Assembly: GCA_019703815.1 (NCBI GenBank)
Contig: AP023052.1
Coordinates: 1,488,001-1,552,000 of the forward strand
Source: Thaumasiovibrio occultus
GTDB taxonomy: Bacteria > Pseudomonadota > Gammaproteobacteria > Enterobacterales > Vibrionaceae
Reading direction: 5' to 3'
Length of the DNA stretch: 64,000 nt
Positions 62,212 through 64,000 of the stretch are shown here, piece by piece. The notes under the pieces were generated by a model. It was not told the DNA's origin. It did not search any database and saw only the letters and a program-made list of their open reading frames with translations. Numbering within the stretch: the first letter of the stretch is position 1; each line of letters opens with the position of its first letter. Both the position numbers and the translations under genes were made by a program.

Positions 62212-63255
62212 ATGTTTCAGATCACCGCACCAGATATGGCGCGAGCGGATTTCATCCAACGAAAAATTGATAGTAAAACCAAGCCTCAAGGATCGCTCGG
62301 CAAGTTAGAATCCGTTGCTTGGCAACTTGCGTTGTTACAGCAGACTGAAACGATTTCGGTAACTAACCCTCATATTCTGACATTCGCGGGTGATCATGGT
62401 ATTAGCCGTCATGGATTAAGCATTGCTCCTAGCGAAGTCACCACCCAAATGGTGAATAATTTTTTAACGGGCGGCGCAGCCATTAACTGTTTTTGCCGGA
62501 CCAATAATGTCAATTTAAGTGTGATTGACGCAGGAACAAAGCTTGAAGCTGAAGACCATCCTGATTTGATTAAACAACGTTTAGGCAATGGCACGTTAGA
62601 TTTTACCGAGCAACCGGCGATGTCGATTCAAACTGTCCTTAAAGGTTTAGGTCTTGGTGCTCAGCAGGCTGTACGCGTTCACCAGACTGGTTGTAATGTG
62701 ATTGGCTTTGGCGAAATGGGGATCTGTAACTCTTCAAGCGCGGCCGCTCTAATGGCGGCGACGTTGAAAATACCCGCGTCAGAGTGTGTGGGCTATGGTA
62801 CGGGGATCTCGCCGGATCAATTACGTAAGAAAACAGCGCTGATCCAAGTCGCGCTTGATATTCACCAGTCACGTTTAACCTCACCGTTATCGATCTTGTC
62901 GGTATTTGGCGGGTTTGAAATCGTGCAAATGGTGGGGGGAATGTTAAAAGCGGCTGAGCTGCAAATGACCATACTGGTTGATGGCTTTATTACCACCGCC
63001 GCCGCGTTAATGGCGTACGAGCTTTATCCTGAAGTGCTTCATTATTTTATCTTTTGTCATCAGTCAGAAGAGCAAGGACATCGCTTGATGTTAGAGCACC
63101 TAAAAGCGGATCCTATTTTGCATCTTGATTTACGCTTAGGCGAGGGAACGGGTGCGGCGTTGGCTGTTCCGCTATTGCGCGCCGCGTGTGAATTCTACAA
63201 TACCATGGCGACGTTTGATCAAGCCGGCGTTGAACCGGTTAACGGCGACACTTAA
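62212..63255 (+). CDS. cobT: CobT, nicotinate-nucleotide:DMB phosphoribosyltransferase
   Basis: A 347-residue CobT, which makes alpha-ribazole phosphate from dimethylbenzimidazole and nicotinate mononucleotide. Motifs are KTKPQGSLGKLE, TFAGDHGISRHGLS, FLTGGAAINCF, FGEMGICNSSSAAALMAATL and ILVDGFITTAAALMA. The catalytic Glu of the family is the third last Glu region (LRLGEGTGAALA). ATG 62212 follows AAGGA and begins MFQITAPD. The frame opens at 62143, but that part looks untranslated. Overlaps cobS by one base. Confidence 0.95.
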   Translation: MFQITAPDMARADFIQRKIDSKTKPQGSLGKLESVAWQLALLQQTETISVTNPHILTFAGDHGISRHGLSIAPSEVTTQMVNNFLTGGAAINCFCRTNNVNLSVIDAGTKLEAEDHPDLIKQRLGNGTLDFTEQPAMSIQTVLKGLGLGAQQAVRVHQTGCNVIGFGEMGICNSSSAAALMAATLKIPASECVGYGTGISPDQLRKKTALIQVALDIHQSRLTSPLSILSVFGGFEIVQMVGGMLKAAELQMTILVDGFITTAAALMAYELYPEVLHYFIFCHQSEEQGHRLMLEHLKADPILHLDLRLGEGTGAALAVPLLRAACEFYNTMATFDQAGVEPVNGDT

Positions 63256-64000
63256 TGTCACCGTTTCGTCAACAGCTTCATGTTCAGCGAGAGCTATTCT
63301 TGATTGCTCTCGCTTTTTTTACCCGCATCCCAATTCCAGCAAGCGTCGGCTACTCCAAAGAAAAACTCAATCAAGCCAATCGGTATTTCGGTTTGGTTGG
63401 AGTCGTTGTCGGCGTGATCAGCGCGGTGATTTTCTATTTGCTTGGCATGTTATTTCCGTCGACATTTTCTGTCGCTGGGGCGATGGTCGCGAGCTTATTG
63501 CTGACAGGCGCTTTTCACGAAGATGGCTTGGCTGATGTCTTTGATGGTTTTGGTGGCGGTTGGACTGTCGAGCAAAAACTTAACATCATGAAAGATTCGC
63601 GCCTCGGAACGTATGGGGCAGCGGCACTTTTCATGACGCTGGGAATGAAGTGGTGTCTCTTAGTAGCCATTGCCGACATCAGTATGATGCTCTGTGTACT
63701 CAGCTTAATTGCAGTGCATTGTACTAGCCGGATCGTCGCGGCAAGCTTAATTTTTAGTTACTCTTACGTGCAAGCCGATACCTTAAGTAAGGTTAAGCCG
63801 CTGGCGAACCAGCAATCACGCCAAGATCTATGCATTTTGCTGCTTTCTGGCGCGCCCTTGTTGCTGCTATTGCCGCTCTCAAGTGCCATCTGGTTAACGC
63901 TCGTTTTAATACTTTGTCGACAAGCATGTGGAATATGGTTCCAACGCCAACTTGGCGGCTACACCGGTGACTGTTTGGGGGCTACGCAGCAGGTCAGCGA
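63255..64000 (+). CDS. cobS: CobS, cobalamin-5-phosphate synthase (3' end missing)
   Basis: The frame from ATG 63255 stays open to the window end (248 residues seen). After FLIALAFFTRIPIPA comes the family core: LLTGAFHEDGLADVFDGFGG, then the KLNIMKDSRLGTYGAAAL motif; these carry the conserved acidic metal ligands. Several membrane segments follow, and GGYTGDCLGATQQ is near the edge. It joins adenosylcobinamide-GDP with alpha-ribazole in the membrane. Its start overlaps the cobT stop (TAATG), so it is coupled. The C-terminus lies outside the window. Confidence 0.95.
   Translation, partial: MSPFRQQLHVQRELFLIALAFFTRIPIPASVGYSKEKLNQANRYFGLVGVVVGVISAVIFYLLGMLFPSTFSVAGAMVASLLLTGAFHEDGLADVFDGFGGGWTVEQKLNIMKDSRLGTYGAAALFMTLGMKWCLLVAIADISMMLCVLSLIAVHCTSRIVAASLIFSYSYVQADTLSKVKPLANQQSRQDLCILLLSGAPLLLLLPLSSAIWLTLVLILCRQACGIWFQRQLGGYTGDCLGATQQVS

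Overview
The window looks like a chromosomal segment of a Vibrionaceae bacterium, most likely Vibrio. The signs are a complete hut heme-utilisation cluster (hutWXZ, tonB1-exbB1-exbD1-hutBCD), a TtpC-containing Vibrio TonB system, a secreted chitobiase, an IS200-type element close to Vibrio IS1004, and a short palindrome of the kind scattered through Vibrio genomes. The species cannot be resolved by eye. Genes are dense and intact. The only mobile element seen is the IS200-like one. I saw no rRNA, tRNA, CRISPR or prophage.

Layout. 1-5.8 kb: a cut-off membrane protein gene, a LysE/RhtB exporter divergent from a GcvA-like LysR regulator, a STAS/SpoIIAA-like protein, a protein with Imm33/DUF2185-like features, YqfB, a periplasmic PEBP protein and an AraC regulator. 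6.2-12.1 kb: a tripartite RND efflux operon (adaptor, pump, outer-membrane factor). 12.3-20.7 kb: HrpA and several small membrane or lipoprotein genes (YjdF, DUF6868, a glycine-zipper lipoprotein, YbaN). 20.7-24.1 kb: the IS200-like element and codBA with a PurR-type operator. 24.1-35.5 kb: a patatin lipoprotein, GH20 chitobiase, YegD, DbpA, a DnaQ-like exonuclease and several unrecognised membrane genes.

35.6-60.4 kb is the most distinctive part and is mostly about iron and heme. It holds a HmuR-like receptor followed by a HmuY-type lipoprotein with two domains. These are flanked by three paralogous membrane proteins of a family I do not recognise, all ending in a VRHG(F/L)(F/L)D motif. Next come an SDR-like reductase, hutDCB-exbD1-exbB1-tonB1, then divergently hutW-hutX-hutZ, a second heme receptor and an ABC exporter. 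Last is a TonB2/TonB3-type operon (DUF3450, ttpC, exbB, exbD, tonB, TPR). Together these could capture heme at the surface, power its uptake with two TonB systems, import it through HutBCD and degrade it with or without oxygen (HutZ, HutW). Fur-box-like sequences precede three of these units.

60.6-64 kb: an FMN reductase-like protein, then cobC-like, cobT and cobS (cut by the window end) of cobalamin nucleotide-loop assembly.

Two small conserved genes, yjdF and ybaN, have their best ribosome-binding site followed 7 nt later by ATC instead of ATG. Both are listed as findings.
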